From: Charina bottae
Lineage: Eukaryota; Chordata; Lepidosauria; Squamata; Charinaidae
Direction: 5' to 3'
Assembly (NCBI GenBank): GCA_023362775.1
Contig: JALMGJ010000003.1
Span: 53,483,416-53,547,415 of the forward strand
Length of the DNA stretch: 64,000 bases
Shown here: piece after piece, positions 12,517 through 23,389 of the stretch
Position numbering within the stretch: the first letter of the stretch is position 1
How the letters are laid out: the number at the start of each line of letters is the position of its first letter
Program-made: the position numbers and the translations under genes
Notes under the pieces: generated by a model
Seen by the model: the letters and a program-made list of their open reading frames with translations, nothing else
The model's database searches: none
What the model was told of the DNA's origin: nothing

Positions 12517-12613
12517 GCGATACAGTCATGCAATGTCACACTTTATGGCTGCATTGCTTAGTGATAGAAATTCTGGTCCCAATTACCAACGTAACTCAAG
12601 AACTACCTGTATT
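12517..12613 (-). mobile_element. Tigger/pogo-like miniature element, partial
   Basis: The reverse complement starts CAGGTAGTTCTTGAGTTACG and continues '...aattgggaccagaatttc..cactaagcaatgcagccat', matching the left third of the element at 4668-5047. It ends at the junction with the truncated hAT element. Confidence 0.65.
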
Positions 12614-12882
12614 CTGTAAATCTTTTCAACGCTGTGAGTTTGACATTGCTTTTCTTCTGTAATGGTTTTTGGTTACTAAGGATTTTTTTGCTATGGTCAT
12701 TGTGTTCTAATTTACAGCTTCAGGATTCATATTCTCCATAGAGATAAACTGTCCAATGGGATTTGGCTGTTGGAAAGAAGAGATTATTGCTCATGTATTT
12801 AATGCAAGAAACAAATGATTAAATGGACAGGCTTTGACTGGAAGTTCAGTCCTTCTGAACATAGATCAGTCTTTATCTAGAT

Positions 12883-13462
12883 CAGAGCTTTCCAAACTTT
12901 TCATGTTGGTGACACACTTTTTAGACATGCATCATTTCGCGACATGCTCTTACAGCAGGGCATCATTTCACGACACACTCTTACAGCAAGGCACAAGGCA
13001 GGCACTAGGACCTGCAAGAAATCCTGGCAGTGCAGGTTTGGAGGCAGCAAGGCACAAGGCAGGCACTAGGACCTCCGTGGAATCCTGGCAGGGCTCGGAG
13101 GCAGCAGCAGCCGTGACACACCCAGACACTGCAGCCGACACACTAACGCATAGCTTTCCAAACTGTGTGTCGCGACACTTTAGTGTGTCACGAGACACAG
13201 TTTAGTGTGTCGTGAGACAACTCAGAAGTGGACGTGCACGGTGGGGGCACACGCAGCGGTGGTGGCGTGCATGGCGGCGGTGGCAGTGATGACGGCAGCG
13301 ACCGCCGCTGCCATGCATGCCACCACTGTGCATGCCCACGCCGCTGCCTTGCACGCCCCCGCGTCCGCCCCCGCACCGCTGCCGCCATTGGTGTATCGCC
13401 AACGGCGGCAGTTTGGAAAGCACTGTACTAACGTGTCCCGACACACAGTTTGGAAAGCTCTG
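12883..13462 (+). mobile_element. hAT miniature element (outer copy of a nested pair)
   Basis: The ends CAGAGCTTTCCAAAC and GTTTGGAAAGCTCTG are inverted repeats, flanked by perfect 8-bp duplications ATCTAGAT (12875-12882, 13463-13470). The interior carries a partial tandem duplication ('ggcacaaggcaggcactaggacct' type units around 12990-13075) and a second, inserted copy at 13149-13425. Confidence 0.85.
13149..13425 (+). mobile_element. hAT miniature element (inner, nested copy)
   Basis: It has terminal sequence CATAGCTTTCCAAACTG and ...CAGTTTGGAAAGCACTG, with flanking 8-mers CACTAACG (13141-13148) and TACTAACG (13426-13433), 7 of 8 identical. It lies inside the copy at 12883-13462, so it inserted later. 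The GC-rich core has many overlapping false open frames. Confidence 0.8.
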
Positions 13463-14349
13463 ATCTAGATCATGTTCACAAATCTTGCACACATCTGTGG
13501 TACTTTACTTGGTTAGCAACTTAGCACTGATTCCAGCCTATGAATACTAAAATTAAATGTCTGAAATGATATTATTATCATACCAAGACTTTTTTGTCCC
13601 TCCCTCCCTCTCTCTCTCCTTCTTACTTAAAACAAGTATCATGCCCTTGATTTGGTTTGGTTTTTAATTTGATTTTGCTTACTGTGTTTCAGTTAAAATG
13701 TTCCTGTTGGATAACATTTGTTATATTGATGTTTCTCTCTCTCCCCCTCCATCCCCTCCCATGAGAACAAATATAAAGAGTAATATCTTGTTATGTTGGG
13801 TGTGATGCTGTAATTAAGTCTCCTTTTTATTATAAAGAAGATGATCGCACTTGACATTTGATATGAGTTTCTATGGTTTATATTCCTTTCAGAGTAATGG
13901 ATCAGATGGTTGAGCATTCTTGATTTTTCTATCTGACTTTGGTGATGTAGTAGAACCTGCCTTCCTCTTTTCTCTGCTTTGCATTGTTTCTTTACACAGT
14001 GCTTAAGTAATTATTGTGCTTGTACAGGGCACTCAATTTTCTAACTCTCATGCCAATGTTTCACATAATGTTGAGGAAGACCCTTCCATAAGCTGAAAAC
14101 CTGTTGTTCATCGTCTCTGAACCCAAGCTCTGGGTTCAGAGCCTCTTCAGAATCTTCTAAAGTTTAGAGACTTTCTTGGGAATTCCACTTTGAGAGTAGC
14201 ACGGATGACAAGATGCACCTCTTGCTGAATCCCTTCAGTTTGTTTACAACCACCACAGTAATAAGACACCTGTTATTGGAGAACGTTTTTTCTTCCAGAC
14301 TTCTTCCTTTTCTCTATTTGTTCGAGTTTACTTCATTTTAATATAATCT

Positions 14350-15230
14350 AATCACTTATCTTGTGATTCATTGCAAGGGATTGGAGGACACAAGTTTGTG
14401 CGCCTTCTGTACCTTGTCCATATGGCCTTGAAGGCCCCACTGCTCAGCAGTAAGCATTGTGGTAGCAAACTCCCCCACTTGCATGGATATACTGTAATTG
14501 TGGCCTTTTGTGCTCTGGGGGAGGGCCACATAGTAAACCCTTGTAAGCCTAACCAGGCTTTTATGGAACAGGCACAGCACAAGGATTCCTCTCATCTGGG
14601 AGCCACACTTTGTGAGCAAGCTGTTATAGTGACATATTATTTTATAGCCTCTTCACCTTCCTCCAGAGTTTCTGTTGTCTCTCAAAAGTTGCTGAGGGTC
14701 CTTTACGTCATGTCTTAAATATGTCTGAGATTCCCTTTTCCTATGGGGAGTCTGCGGGACTCTGCTTTGTTCCACTGGCATCAGGAGAATCAGTAAATCT
14801 ACCTTTCCTGGTCCCAGTCAGAGCAAAAAGAAGAAAAAAGAACAAGGGCCTCCAGTATTGGCATCTGTATTTGGGGTCTTTCAAGTCACCGATCTCCATC
14901 TTAGATGCTAACTACGTTCATGCTGCTGGGTTCATCCATTTGGGCCATCTACTCTCCTTTGGTTCAAGACTTAATTTGTGAATTAAAATGTGAATAAATC
15001 TCCATAAAGATCTCATTCCCTGCACCATTCCTCTGCATTAGAGGATGACCAGACCAGGGCTCTCCCCTTCCTTTATCTTGACTCAATTGGGTCTGAAGCC
15101 ACTCCTCTCGTGACCATTCTGCCTTCAGGGTTTTTGGCTCATGTCCTCTCATCAACTGTTGCTTGCTTCTAGGACTATCATCACCTTTCCACAGTCTGTG
15201 ATCAACCCCTGTATGGAGGAGGTCACAGTA
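14350..15230. other. unassigned higher-GC intronic block
   Basis: Base composition here is richer in G+C than the flanking intron, and several mid-length open frames overlap on both strands (for example 14371-14718 + and 14368-14619 -). None shows a domain or splice context I recognise. It may be an old interspersed repeat. Confidence 0.3.
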
Positions 15231-15273
15231 CGATGATGCTGACCACTATAAGTTCAGCTTCATATTTTTCTCT

Positions 15274-15386
<113 letters not shown>

Positions 15387-15837
15387 ATATAGCCACACAT
15401 CTCACTGCTGTGACTGTGGGCAGCTTACAGAGTTAAAAACCAAAAAGCAGTACAAAGACAACCACAAAACCCCCACAAAAAATCACTGACTGAGAGATCA
15501 TTCCATTCTCTTGAGTGTTTGCTTTTTACTTTTGATTGGACAATATCGTTTCAAAGGGACAGGTGTCTGTTTTTGGCCTTTCAAGGCCCATCTAAGAGAT
15601 TACGTCTTTCTGCTCAGCATTTTTCCAAGTGGGTAGTTGGAATTATCAAACTTTCTTACAAGTTAGCAAAGCAGCCATTCCCCCTCCTGTGACTAGTGAC
15701 ATGTGATAGGCAAGGACGGTGTACCCACCAAGACATTCTGTAAATGTTAGAAGCCTCCAAATGTGCTCAGTGCAGGGGCATAGCCCATGCATGTGAAGAC
15801 CACTCCAAGAACTTTAGTTATAGGCAAGTACCTAGTG

Positions 15838-16093
15838 CAGGGCTTTCCAAAGTTTTTCCTCCGGCGTTGGTGTGTCACCTCAGGAAAACCTAGAAGTGCC
15901 GGCCTTGCGGCAGCACGCAAAAACCCAGAAGCGCTGGTGCTGCTTTTGGGTTTTGCACGCTGCAGTTGGTGTGTCGCCGCGGGAAAACCTGGAAGCGCTG
16001 ATGATGATCAGCGCTTCTGGGTTGTGTGGCAACACACCAGACTGTGTGTGGCGACACACTTTTGTGTCACGACACACAGTTTGGAAAGTTCTG
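15838..16093 (+). mobile_element. hAT miniature element, 256 bp
   Basis: Ends are CAGGGCTTTCCAAAG and GTTTGGAAAGTTCTG. Perfect 8-bp duplications ACCTAGTG flank it (15830-15837 and 16094-16101). It ends 290 bp before a GLIS1 exon. The core contains 'gatgatgatcagcgcttctgggttgtgtgg', shared with the copy at 57327. Confidence 0.9.
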
Positions 16094-16383
16094 ACCTAGT
16101 GGTTCTTTCCTAATGCTTAAGCTCATTTATTTAATGCCATGTTTTGGAGGCTTAACACTGTACATATGTGAAAACTGTATTACCAACCCGTATGCCATTC
16201 ATAGTAAAAGATTCAAACAGCAAAGCAAAATGTGTTTTATCCATAAATTTTAGCAGATGGTCTGAATTCTGGCTGATTTGTTGCATGCCCACTTTGGATG
16301 GCTTTTTAAACATTGTATTCATTATAGGACGATATGGTTTATTTAATAAAAGTTTACAGAGTTTTTTTATTGCTTTATTGCAG

Positions 16384-16545
16384 TTTGAAGGGTGTAACAA
16401 AGCATTTTCTCGGCTTGAAAATCTTAAGATCCACCTGCGGAGTCATACGGGTGAGAAGCCTTATCTTTGTCAGCATCCTGGCTGCCAGAAAGCTTTCAGC
16501 AATTCTAGTGACCGGGCTAAGCATCAGCGAACACACCTGGATACT
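16384..16545 (+). CDS. GLIS1: GLIS1 exon: end of zinc finger 3 and finger 4
   Basis: This 54-codon exon encodes part of the GLI/GLIS/ZIC-type C2H2 DNA-binding domain of GLIS1, a Kruppel-like nuclear transcription factor. It opens with [21 protein letters not shown], which supplies the second Cys and both His ligands of finger 3; the first Cys must be in the preceding exon, outside the window. The linker TGEKP and finger 4 ([25 protein letters not shown]) follow. The acceptor is CAG at 16381-16383 and the donor is GTAAGC from 16546. Both boundaries are phase 0. GLIS1, GLIS3 and GLI proteins are nearly identical here; the choice of GLIS1 comes from the downstream exons. Confidence 0.96.
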
Positions 16546-17553
16546 GTAAGCATGATGTTATTTCATAAAATGCTTAGTGAAATATAGCTGTCACCTTTTC
16601 CAAAACCATCACAAGCTTCTTCTGATGAAATATGACAATTTAGTCTTTGCCATGATGGAAGAATGATGAAAATGACCATTTTATTCCTGAAAAATTATAC
16701 AGGTTTTTAAATAGAAAATGGAACAAGTATTAGTAACATATCCAGAGGTTCTGCATGTTATTGTGTTTATTAGTATTTATGTATATTGTTCTTCATTAAT
16801 GTATGATTTTTGGGTAGTTCAGCACAATTTTAGATTTTTAAATTTCACCCACCTCAAAATACAATATACTAAAAGCGTTAGCATGCAGCAGATGAAAGAG
16901 TCAGCCAAAAATATACAAAATGCTGGAGTGAAGAAACCTCATCTAGCATTTTAGATGGTAGTGCTGGCACCAGGCATTTTTCTTTGGTTGCCACAGACCC
17001 AAACAGAGCATTGTAGCCAGTAAATCCCCATCTATAGTTGATTTCAGGCTCTTTCCACTACAAATTCCAGAATTATTGATGATAGTGGTAGGGAATCCTG
17101 GAAATTTTAGCCCAAACACACCAGGAGAGCATTTGGTTCGGAAGGTTATGATACATCAACTACAGGAAGTCACCAAATTTGATTTTCTACTGTTTTGCCA
17201 TGCAATTAATTTGTCTTCATCTGAATTAATATTTACATGCCTTTGGAAATCTTTCCCGGTAGACTTGAAATCTTTGCTATGTGAAATGTGAAGTTTTTAT
17301 TAAAAATCTTCCATGAATCATTTGAAGTGTCAGGCACTTTGTTCCCTAAGATTACAAATGAAAGCATGCATTAGCTGCCCTTCATCTGGTGCTTTTTATA
17401 GGTATTGGATGAACATCTCAAAATTGCTAGCCAAACACATTTGTAGGTCATCAGATGGGAGAAGACTGGCCTGTAAATATATTTACTTCTTTTCTATACT
17501 CTGCCCCACCATTTGCTCATGTAACCTTCATTTCTATAAAGATGTCAACTGAC

Positions 17554-17576
17554 TGGATGGATGGATGGATGGATGG
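17554..17576. repeat. (GGAT)n short microsatellite
   Basis: About six GGAT units are visible. Confidence 0.9.
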
Positions 17577-18083
17577 AGTGTTCCTTATCTCTGCTGTCTC
17601 TGTTACTGGCTTATTAATGAATGGCATGCAGAAATGGATATGAATGTGTATTGTTAGGGCAAATACTTGCCAGGTTCATCTAAAAACACTTTATTCTAAC
17701 ATTCCCTGTCAAAATTAAAATAGACATTCTCAAACAATAGTCATTTTTTTAAGTCCTGTTCAAGTTTACAGCATTATGAGTCTCAGTCCCTCCCCCTCTC
17801 CTTCTCCCTCTCTCTCTCTCTTTCTCATTAGCACATGTACCCACTTACTGTTTCGAATATTAGAATGAATTACTCCATCCTTTTCTCTTATACCTCTTTA
17901 TAATGAAACCTTATTAATACAAATAACCACAGTACTTGCAACAAACATAGATGAACAGGAGACGTAAAGAGGTTGTACATGGAGGAAGTTGCAACAGAAT
18001 GTCCGATTAACTTGCTAAGATACTTGAAGCAATTGGAGTTTGGATAATGGCAATTTTACTGCACTGCCTAGGTCATGTTAGCC

Positions 18084-18962
18084 TAGGCTGACCATATGTC
18101 CCGTTTTGAATGGGACAGTCCCGTTTTTTTAACATTTCCGGACCGTCCTGTCGTTTTAATATAAAAGTCAATTTTGTCCCGTTTTTTAATAAAATCTGTC
18201 AGGATGTCAGGTACGAACCTGCCAGGCACGTACCTGCCCCCGTTGCCATGCCGGAATCAGAGTCAGAAGGAGAGGAAGATGAGCCGACCACAGGAAGAGG
18301 CGGGCAGGGCGCTCAAGGAGGACCCGAGCCGGAGCTGCCGATAGGAGGCAGCCCGGAAGAAGAAGCCCTCCCACCTATCAGCATGTGGCAAAGCAAAGGA
18401 GAGCAGAGAGGCGGGCTGAGCAGCGTGAAGCCCACACGCAAACGGCGCGAAATTCAAAGAATAAAAGGGCCAGCACAGCCGGTAGGCGTTCCTATCCACC
18501 GCCTGCGCATCCTGAAGATCGCTACTCTCCCACCACGTGGAGGTCCCGGACCAATTCGAGCCACACCACTGCCTCCAGTCCTAGTCCTGTGCCAGTACCT
18601 GCCACTGTCACAGAAGCCAGTTCCATGCCCTGTCTCACCTCATCCTTGCCGCCGGATCCGAGCCACGCCGCTGCCTCTAGGCTGAACTCCGCACCAATTC
18701 CAGCAGCTGCCGCCGATGGAACCAAGAGCCAGAAATAGCTGGAGCGGCGCGAAAGAGCCAGAGCAGCTGATTGGAGGGAACCCGCAATAGGAATCACCTC
18801 CGCCTATCACACTGCTTGGCCCGCCTCTCCCACCTCCTTTGCTGTGCGCTGATAGGCGGAGGCGATTCCTCTTCTGGGTTCCCTCCAATCAGCTGCTCCA
18901 GCTACTTCTGGCTGTTGGTTCCTCTTGTCCCGTTTTTGTCTCAAGGAAATATGGTCATCCTA
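18084..18962 (+). mobile_element. hAT-like element carrying a GC-rich interior
   Basis: Terminal sequences TAGGCTGACCATATGTCCCG and, at the right end read inwards, TAGGATGACCATATTTCC form imperfect inverted repeats. The 8-bp direct repeat TGTTAGCC flanks them (18076-18083, 18963-18970). AT-rich ends enclose a GC-rich interior from about 18205. This includes a long open frame (18110-18685) and an inverted repeat around 18755-18807 / 18850-18900. No transposase is seen, so the element is non-autonomous. Confidence 0.8.
18110..18685 (+). pseudogene. acidic, Pro/Gly-rich ORF inside the hAT-like element (captured sequence?)
   Basis: The 191-residue frame begins in the element's terminal region, so its start is probably not a real one. 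From about residue 45 it reads PESESEGEEDEP, then Gly/Pro-rich sequence, then basic KPTRKRREIQRIKG. In a second frame, the segment at 18385-18450 is rich in RAERRAEQREAH. An acidic stretch followed by a basic stretch resembles the N-terminal part of some retroelement or nuclear proteins, but I cannot name a family. It is probably foreign sequence mobilised within the DNA element. Confidence 0.35.
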
Positions 18963-20733
18963 TGTTAGCCTCAACTATGGTCAATCACCCATGAAAGCTA
19001 AGCAGACTCTTTAGGTCATCTTAGCTCCTGCTCCACAGCTCATAAGTCCTCCCTTTGTCTTTTTGAAAGAGGTGAATATGTGGTTTAATGTTTGGCTGGG
19101 TGTTTATGTGGCAGAAACCTGGAGGTTAATTGATATTTACTTTTAAACTAGCTACACATTTCAGACAGTGCAGCATTAAGGAATGTGTAATGTACATTAT
19201 GCCTTCCAAAAACAAACAAGCCAGTCAGTCACATTTTCCAAACCCAAGCACGCTTACAATAACAATGTTTTATTTATTTGAAAGTCAGCTTTAGGGATTT
19301 GAATTTGTAATTACTTCTAAAATGTAGCTCTTTTGAAACATAATATGTCATATAGGATGCACCTTTTTGAAGTTTAATGGCTTGACATTAATGCAAGTGG
19401 AAGGAGGGGGAGGGAGGGACAGATGGCTCACTCAAACCATTTTGTAGACTTTGTCATGTACACAGAACTAAGTCCCTCTCTTTCCTCGCCTCTTTTCGTG
19501 TGGTCTTATTGCAAAGAGCCTCTTTAACTTTCTATTCTGTTTTTCTCCCTTCTTTCTTTTTCTTCCTTTCTGTGTGCCGTTTATTCCATATCCTTCCTTC
19601 CTATCTGAAATACTTCTAATCAGCAAAAAGGTATGGTAATAATTTTGACTAACCTTTTATTAATAACTTACTTACTCTTGCTAAACACACTTTTAAGTTT
19701 CTGCTGTATTTATAATCTGCACAAGATAACATTCATTTACTCATACAATTTATCCTGTTAATCTTCCCAGGAATTTTAGCTTCATATCAAACTAGCACTT
19801 TGTTTTGTTTTTGATTAGTGAATATAGATATAGTAAATTAGAATGCGTCTTGCATGCTGATGTTAGTGCCGCAAATGCATGTAACAGCAGACTGGCAGTT
19901 CATGACAGTTCAAACTCTAATCCCCTTTATATGCCGGCTGTGTAACTGAATACTGTGTGAAAGTGAGATTGAAAAGGCTTGGGCTAGTATGGACGGACTT
20001 TTTCTGATCTAGTTTCTCCATCCTTAATAGTTTGTTACCATCGCTGGGAAAGTACTCTGCCTGGTTAATTCCACTAAGGAATTGTTTAATGGTTTCCATC
20101 ATCCTTCCTCAAATTTCGGTACTCTGTGTGTTCCAGGCACTTTCAGTAAATTGACTTTCATATGCAAGTTTCTGGGTACATATCGGGTTAGCCTGTGGAG
20201 CCTTGAGCTGGTGAATGATCTTATTATTCCTTTGGAAATTTCCTGCTAGCACAAGGAGCAGGACTACTTATTCCTTTGGAGGTGCCTACAAAGAAAGGGG
20301 ACTTATATGGACTGTCTAGTTCTTATTGAATGCATGTGGAACTGATTTGAGATTCCAAATGCAGGTCAATCTGACGTTTATCTTCTCTGAAAGGAGAATC
20401 TGTAAATAATTACGAAGACCTGCTAAAATGTACTGGTTTAATAACAGATTATTAGGTTAAATTTTAGGTCTCAGGTTATCCTGAAATTGGATTAGAATCT
20501 ACATTTTAAAAAAGCAGTAAGTTGACTGATTTTCCAATATTGGCAATATTATTAACATTGTAATCCAAAATTATTTAATTATGTCAGACAGAACTTTTCT
20601 GTAGTGCCAGTGAAAAGATAGTAAAACTATAGCAAAAGATACTTTTAAGATCATTTTCTATAACCATCCTAAGCCTCTGGTATGCTAGCTCAGTCTTCTA
20701 GACTGTGGAATAACAAACATTACAGAGCAATAA

Positions 20734-21072
20734 GGGGCGTGGTGGCTCAGCGGGTAAGACGCCAGGCTTGTCAATCGGAAGATTGCAAGTTTGAAGGTTC
20801 GAATCCCTAGCCCTGCGTGCGGAGTGAGCTCCTGCACTAGCTCCAGCTCTTGCCAACCTAGCAATTCGAAAGCATGCAAATGCAAGTAGATTAATAGGTA
20901 CCACTTATTGTGGGTAGGTAACAGCGTTCCACGTGCGTCATGCGGCCACATGACTGTGGAAGCATCTTCGGACAACGCTGGGTCTTTGGCTAACAAACGG
21001 AGATGAGCACCGGCCCCTAGAGTCGGACACGACTGCACAAATGTGTGGGGGGGAACCTTTAGCTTTTTTTGT
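20734..21072 (+). mobile_element. tRNA-derived SINE (Sauria-SINE type)
   Basis: A 14-bp duplication TTACAGAGCAATAA flanks it (20720-20733, 21073-21086). The tRNA-like head has an A box (TGGCTCAGCGG, 20743-20753) and a B box (GGTTCGAATCC, 20796-20806), the internal RNA polymerase III promoter. The 3' part ends 'agagtcggacacgactg...ggggaaccttta', related to the Bov-B LINE tail. That fits the known dependence of Sauria SINEs on Bov-B machinery. The clean duplication suggests a fairly recent insertion. Confidence 0.88.
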
Positions 21073-21977
21073 TTACAGAGCAATAATGGGGTCAGCATGT
21101 AAGCAGAATAAAGAATAAGTACTGTAAATCAAGGCTTCCTCTAGTTTGTTTTACAGTCCCTTGTCTACTTATCTAGGGCCAATGTAAGAACATTGGAGAG
21201 CACCACATTGTCCCTGTAATAGGTAATAAAAGGTACCATATGAATATAAGATAGAATGCAAGTTTCCTTTAAAAATCTGATTTGAGAAATACATTTTTAG
21301 ATGGAGTGAATACTTAAATACTGGTTCATAGAAGTATGAATACCTTCAAGACTGCCCAGGTGATCGTCACTAGGATTGAACACAATGGCTGATGGGCTGC
21401 CGGACTAGTCACTGATCACACAGAAATGCTGTTTGCATGAACTGGTGTTTCTATGTGGGGCTTGCCCATAGGAACTCAACAAGATGCATGACTATGAAAA
21501 CTTGATAAAACATCTGCAGAACTGTATTTACAGTTTCTGAGTAGTGGAGACAGCAGAAGTGCTTCTTAAAAGTGATTAAAATAACAAATATATAAAATAT
21601 TATTTAGTCATTGGTAAATAATTCAAGCATCATGATGTTTTCAAGTTCTGATGTAATTTTTCTGACTGCACTTTCATCCAGTTGACCTTATTAAAAACAT
21701 TAAATTCCTGGAGGTGTAAAGCATTTTGGCTAAGCTGAGAATAAAAGCAACTGCTATAGCAGGTCTGGATGTAAATCTGCCTTTTATGTATATTCACCTA
21801 TAACTTGTACTTTCAAGCTGAACACACAGCTAAATGCTTTATAGCATGTTTGAACATCACAATGAATATGTTTCATTTTCTTAACATAATAGTTCATATC
21901 TTAAGGAGGATGTTTTCAAAGCAGATGTCCTTTCCATGTTATCTTTTTTTTCCCTTTTCCTTTCCATGCACTTATAG

Positions 21978-22088
21978 AAGCCGTATGCTTGCCAGATTCC
22001 TGGGTGTTCTAAACGCTACACTGATCCAAGTTCCCTTAGAAAACATGTGAAGGCTCATTCTGCCAAAGAACAACAGGTGCGTAAGAAG
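21978..22088 (+). CDS. GLIS1: GLIS1 exon: zinc finger 5 and basic tail
   Basis: The 37 codons begin [20 protein letters not shown] and complete finger 5 of the five-finger domain, with Cys at residues 5 and 10 and His at residues 23 and 27. The run [10 protein letters not shown] follows, a basic segment that in GLIS proteins lies directly after the fingers. Acceptor TTATAG ends at 21977, donor GTAAGA starts at 22089, and both are phase 0. '[10 protein letters not shown]' followed by LH in the next exon favours GLIS1 over GLIS3. Confidence 0.96.
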
Positions 22089-22139
22089 GTAAGAGCAACA
22101 TTCCAAAGGCCAGCAGTTCCAAGAAATTTTTGTCTACTG

Positions 22140-22250
22140 TGGAGTCCTTGGTGTTCTCTGAGCTTGGTTGTTTTCTTGCAGACGTTTCGTTACCTGACTA
22201 GGTAACATCTTCAGTGCTAGCTGAAACATGTTTGTCTACATGTTTAACTG
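22140..22250 (-). mobile_element. Penelope-like retroelement fragment with hammerhead-like motif
   Basis: On the minus strand 22182-22214 reads CTGAAGA, one base, a 7-bp hairpin (GTTACCT/AGGTAAC, loop AGTC), then GAAACGTC. This order (CUGANGA, stem II, GAAA) is the hammerhead ribozyme core, which is known from Penelope-like elements. The surrounding sequence, 'ccttggtgttctctgagcttggttgttttc', also looks like recurring vertebrate repeat. Classification is inference. Confidence 0.55.
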
Positions 22251-23239
22251 AGTGGAGATTATTATTTTTCCTTCAGTGATTTTACTACAGGAATATTATC
22301 TCAATTTGTGTTCTTAAACCTATGGTGTTCATTTGTCTTAAGCCACATTCTTTTGCCTTCAACTATTGGACATGATGACATTGATCTCCTAATTACACCT
22401 ATGTCAACTGATGAATTGGTCTCTGATCAGATCCTGAGTCCTATCTAATGAAACCTAATAAGCAGGTTTTCTGGGCAGAAAGGCATGGTGTAAATGCTGT
22501 AAATAAATAAAAATGATATAAATAAGGCTTGGTGAAGATCACTATCAAGAAACTAGTGCCAACTGAGTTTTAGAAAAATTAGGGGGAAAATCACTTAGAC
22601 CTTATTGTCTCCTGGCTTTATTCTATTTTAGATTTTCTGTTTGTATCTTGGTTTTTAATGGTTTTAATATTTACAGCATACAGTATAGCGAGATCAGTAT
22701 GTTCCTAAGTTTATAAATAAATAACATTGCATTTCTTCAATTACCTTTTTTTCCATGATAAAATAAACCTTGGAAATCTACTACAAAACCTGTTAGTGAA
22801 TGAGTACAGAAATTGGTTTCTGTCTTTGTTTTGGACAGTGAGGGAATGTCCTCTTTTTTCTTTTATTGGATTTTGTATTTCCATTGACCAGATAACTTTC
22901 CTATCTGCTCCTCCATCAAATGTGCACTTTTACATTCTGCTTCCTCTGCACATCTGAACACAGTAAGATAAAGTATAAAGCATAAGTAATTGAAACAGGA
23001 TCGTAGTTGTCTGTTTTGAAGGAAGTATCTTTTCAAAAATTCTTTACTAGATTAACTCATTAAAATACTAGTTCATTTACTATACTTAGCTCATAATGCA
23101 TCAACAAACAAATCTTAATTGGTTTCTGTTTTTTACAGTACCTTTCTCACACTCTGTCTTTCTGCATCATAAGCTGACTTGAAATAATAAAACAAACTCC
23201 AGTCTACTTAAGTCTCCTTTATATGCGGTAAAAATTGTA

Positions 23240-23389
23240 ATAATATATGATTGTATAATATATGTATTTACATGATTGTAAGCCGCCTAGAGCCCTCCAT
23301 TAGGGAGGGGATAGGCGGGGTATAAATAAGATTAAACAAACAAACAAACAAACAAACAAATAAGTAAGTAAGTAAGTAAGTAAGTAAGT
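23240..23389 (+). mobile_element. L2/CR1-type LINE 3' tail with (AAAC)n(AAGT)n microsatellite
   Basis: The block 'taagccgcctagagccctccattagggaggggataggcggggtataaata' is the LINE tail hairpin also seen at 28007, 37990, 45370, 49700 and 50465. It runs straight into about six AAAC and then about eight AAGT units (23336-23389), so the simple repeat appears to have grown from the LINE tail. Confidence 0.65.

Larger units (their letters stand above)
16546..21977 (+). other. GLIS1: GLIS1 intron
   Basis: The intron runs from donor GTAAGC to acceptor TTATAG. It holds an 879-bp hAT-like element, one SINE and short simple repeats. The remainder is AT-rich and I see nothing else that can be named. Confidence 0.85.

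Noticed and set aside
12199..13492. Many overlapping Ala/Gly/His-rich open frames on both strands
   Set aside because: They lie over GC-rich hAT miniature elements, overlap in several frames, and show no domain or splice context.
14371..14981. Two consecutive mid-length frames as a host gene
   Set aside because: Equivalent frames exist on the opposite strand, no family match, and no promoter or splice evidence.
18385..18738. Second-frame ORF rich in RAERRAEQREAH as an independent gene
   Set aside because: It overlaps another frame within a transposon, has no splice context, and the start Met is arbitrary.
20796..20806. A true tRNA gene, because of the intact B box
   Set aside because: The sequence continues into a SINE body and tail with flanking target duplication, and the tRNA-like part does not look like a functional cloverleaf gene.
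16384..22088. GLIS3 or GLI assignment of the zinc-finger exons
   Set aside because: Downstream exons carry GLIS1-specific stretches (VRKK-LH, HNG..SGLLPP type, GYQGSFHSIQ.CF.YGDCYR).
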